DNA from: Streptomyces sp. LBL
GTDB taxonomy: Bacteria > Actinomycetota > Actinomycetes > Streptomycetales > Streptomycetaceae
DNA length: 64,000 bases
NCBI RefSeq assembly: GCF_029893585.1
Contig: NZ_JARXYX010000001.1
Location: forward strand, 372,001-436,000
Direction of reading: 5' to 3'
This document shows, piece after piece, positions 63,476-64,000 of the stretch (positions are counted from its first letter, which is position 1; every line of letters starts with the position of its first letter). Both the position numbers and the translations under genes were made by a program. The notes beneath the pieces were generated by a model that was not told the DNA's origin, ran no database searches, and saw only the letters and a program-made list of their open reading frames with translations.

Positions 63476-64000
63476 TCAGGAGCATTGGCGTTCGAGCTGT
63501 TTGGACAGTCGTCCGTAGACGAAACGCGCGTTGTCCTCGAAGATGAGCCCTCGGTCGGCGTCATTGAGCCGCGGAATCGCGTCGATGTACCGGCGCGTGT
63601 TGTCGTAGTGGTGACCGGTCTCGGGATCGATGCCCTCGACCGCGCCGAATGTCTCCGAGGCGAACAGGATGTTCTCGGCTGGGATCACCTTCGTGAGCAG
63701 TTCGATGCCGGCCTGGTGGTAGACACAGGTGTCGAAGAAGACGTTCCGCAGGACGTGCTCTGCGAGGGGTGGCCGGTTCAGGCTCTGCGCGCGCCCGCGA
63801 TAGCGGCCCCAGTGGTAGGGAACCGCGCCTCCGCCGTGCGGGATGATGAAGCGCAGGGTCGGGAAGTCCTTGAACAGATCACCGGTCACCAACTGCATGA
63901 ACACCGCAGTGTCACCGTTGAGGTAGTGCGCCCCGGTCGTATGGAAGTTGGGGTTGTCCGAGGAGGAGACGTGCACCATCGCCGGCACGTCGAGTTCGAC
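63476..64000 (-). CDS. Amidohydrolase-family protein, partial at window end
   Basis: The C-terminal ~174 residues of an amidohydrolase (TIM-barrel) of the ACMSD / 4-oxalomesaconate hydratase LigJ group; the start lies beyond the window. Seen: LDVPAMVHVSSSDNPNFH, LRFIIPHGGGAVPYHWGRYR (metal His in IPHGGG), NVFFDTCVYHQAGIELL and ILFASETFGAVEGIDPETGH. The LigJ-like PYHWGRYRG run favours a ring-cleavage pathway hydratase or decarboxylase over an amide hydrolase. Confidence 0.85.
   Translation of the reverse strand, partial: VELDVPAMVHVSSSDNPNFHTTGAHYLNGDTAVFMQLVTGDLFKDFPTLRFIIPHGGGAVPYHWGRYRGRAQSLNRPPLAEHVLRNVFFDTCVYHQAGIELLTKVIPAENILFASETFGAVEGIDPETGHHYDNTRRYIDAIPRLNDADRGLIFEDNARFVYGRLSKQLERQCS

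Overview
The window reads as chromosomal DNA of a Streptomyces or a close relative. GC is very high, third codon positions are almost always G or C, GTG and TTG starts are common, ribosome binding sites are strong GGAGG types, and one large regulator carries a rare TTA codon. No rRNA, tRNA, CRISPR array or complete mobile element was recognised by eye. The gene content (many sugar ABC transporters and glycosidases, secreted proteins, and many truncated genes) resembles an accessory chromosome arm more than the conserved core; that is inference.

Layout. 0.1-5.2 kb: an operon of ABC ATPase, ABC permease and a secreted propeller/phosphoesterase protein. 5.7-12.5 kb: an uptake operon (solute-binding lipoprotein, two permeases, GH29 alpha-L-fucosidase, an N-terminally damaged SDR) divergent from a ROK regulator, with an inverted repeat between them. 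12.5-17.3 kb: hexarate catabolism (5-dehydro-4-deoxyglucarate dehydratase, GntP-type permease, glucarate dehydratase), preceded by decayed IclR-like and alcohol dehydrogenase pieces. 17.4-24.5 kb: an anti-sigma-type ATPase, a large Tat-exported glycosidase-like protein, a DUF3152 lipoprotein, a cytochrome P450 and a SnoaL-like protein. 24.7-26.2 kb: an MBL-fold protein and a DsbA-like protein, both frameshifted. 27-30 kb: a SpoIIE phosphatase fragment and an orphan cytochrome oxidase subunit I with a small membrane partner. 30.8-39.3 kb: a LacI-controlled operon of sugar ABC transporter, GH1 and GH31 alpha-xylosidase, probably for xylose-capped glucans. 39.5-43.2 kb: a truncated GNAT, a secreted EEP-family protein and an APC transporter whose frame stays open past its UGA. 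43.4-50.5 kb: a graveyard of truncated and frameshifted genes (acyl-CoA dehydrogenase, Tn3 transposase tail, FMN reductase, NADP oxidoreductase, DoxX, two MFS transporters, muconolactone isomerase) around intact MBL, F420/NADP reductase and MarR genes. 50.9-58.7 kb: a giant LuxR regulator, a 167-bp near-perfect hairpin, a small proline-rich ORF and a 1419-residue sedolisin/kelch protein. 58.7-64 kb: more truncated genes, three small secreted proteins of unknown function, a levanase-like remnant and a partial amidohydrolase.

How the parts work together. Two intact sugar modules follow the same plan: local repressor, operator, ABC importer, intracellular glycosidase. The hexarate module would import glucarate-type acids and convert them to 2,5-dioxopentanoate. 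The most unusual signals are the 53.95-54.12 kb hairpin, in which all eleven transition differences between the arms become G-U pairs in a minus-strand RNA; the 62-codon coding-like tail after the UGA of the APC transporter; and four copies of an RTTGA-N4-TCAAC operator shared by the MarR and DoxX promoters. Repeated out-of-frame joints between halves of unrelated genes point to recurrent deletion in this region.
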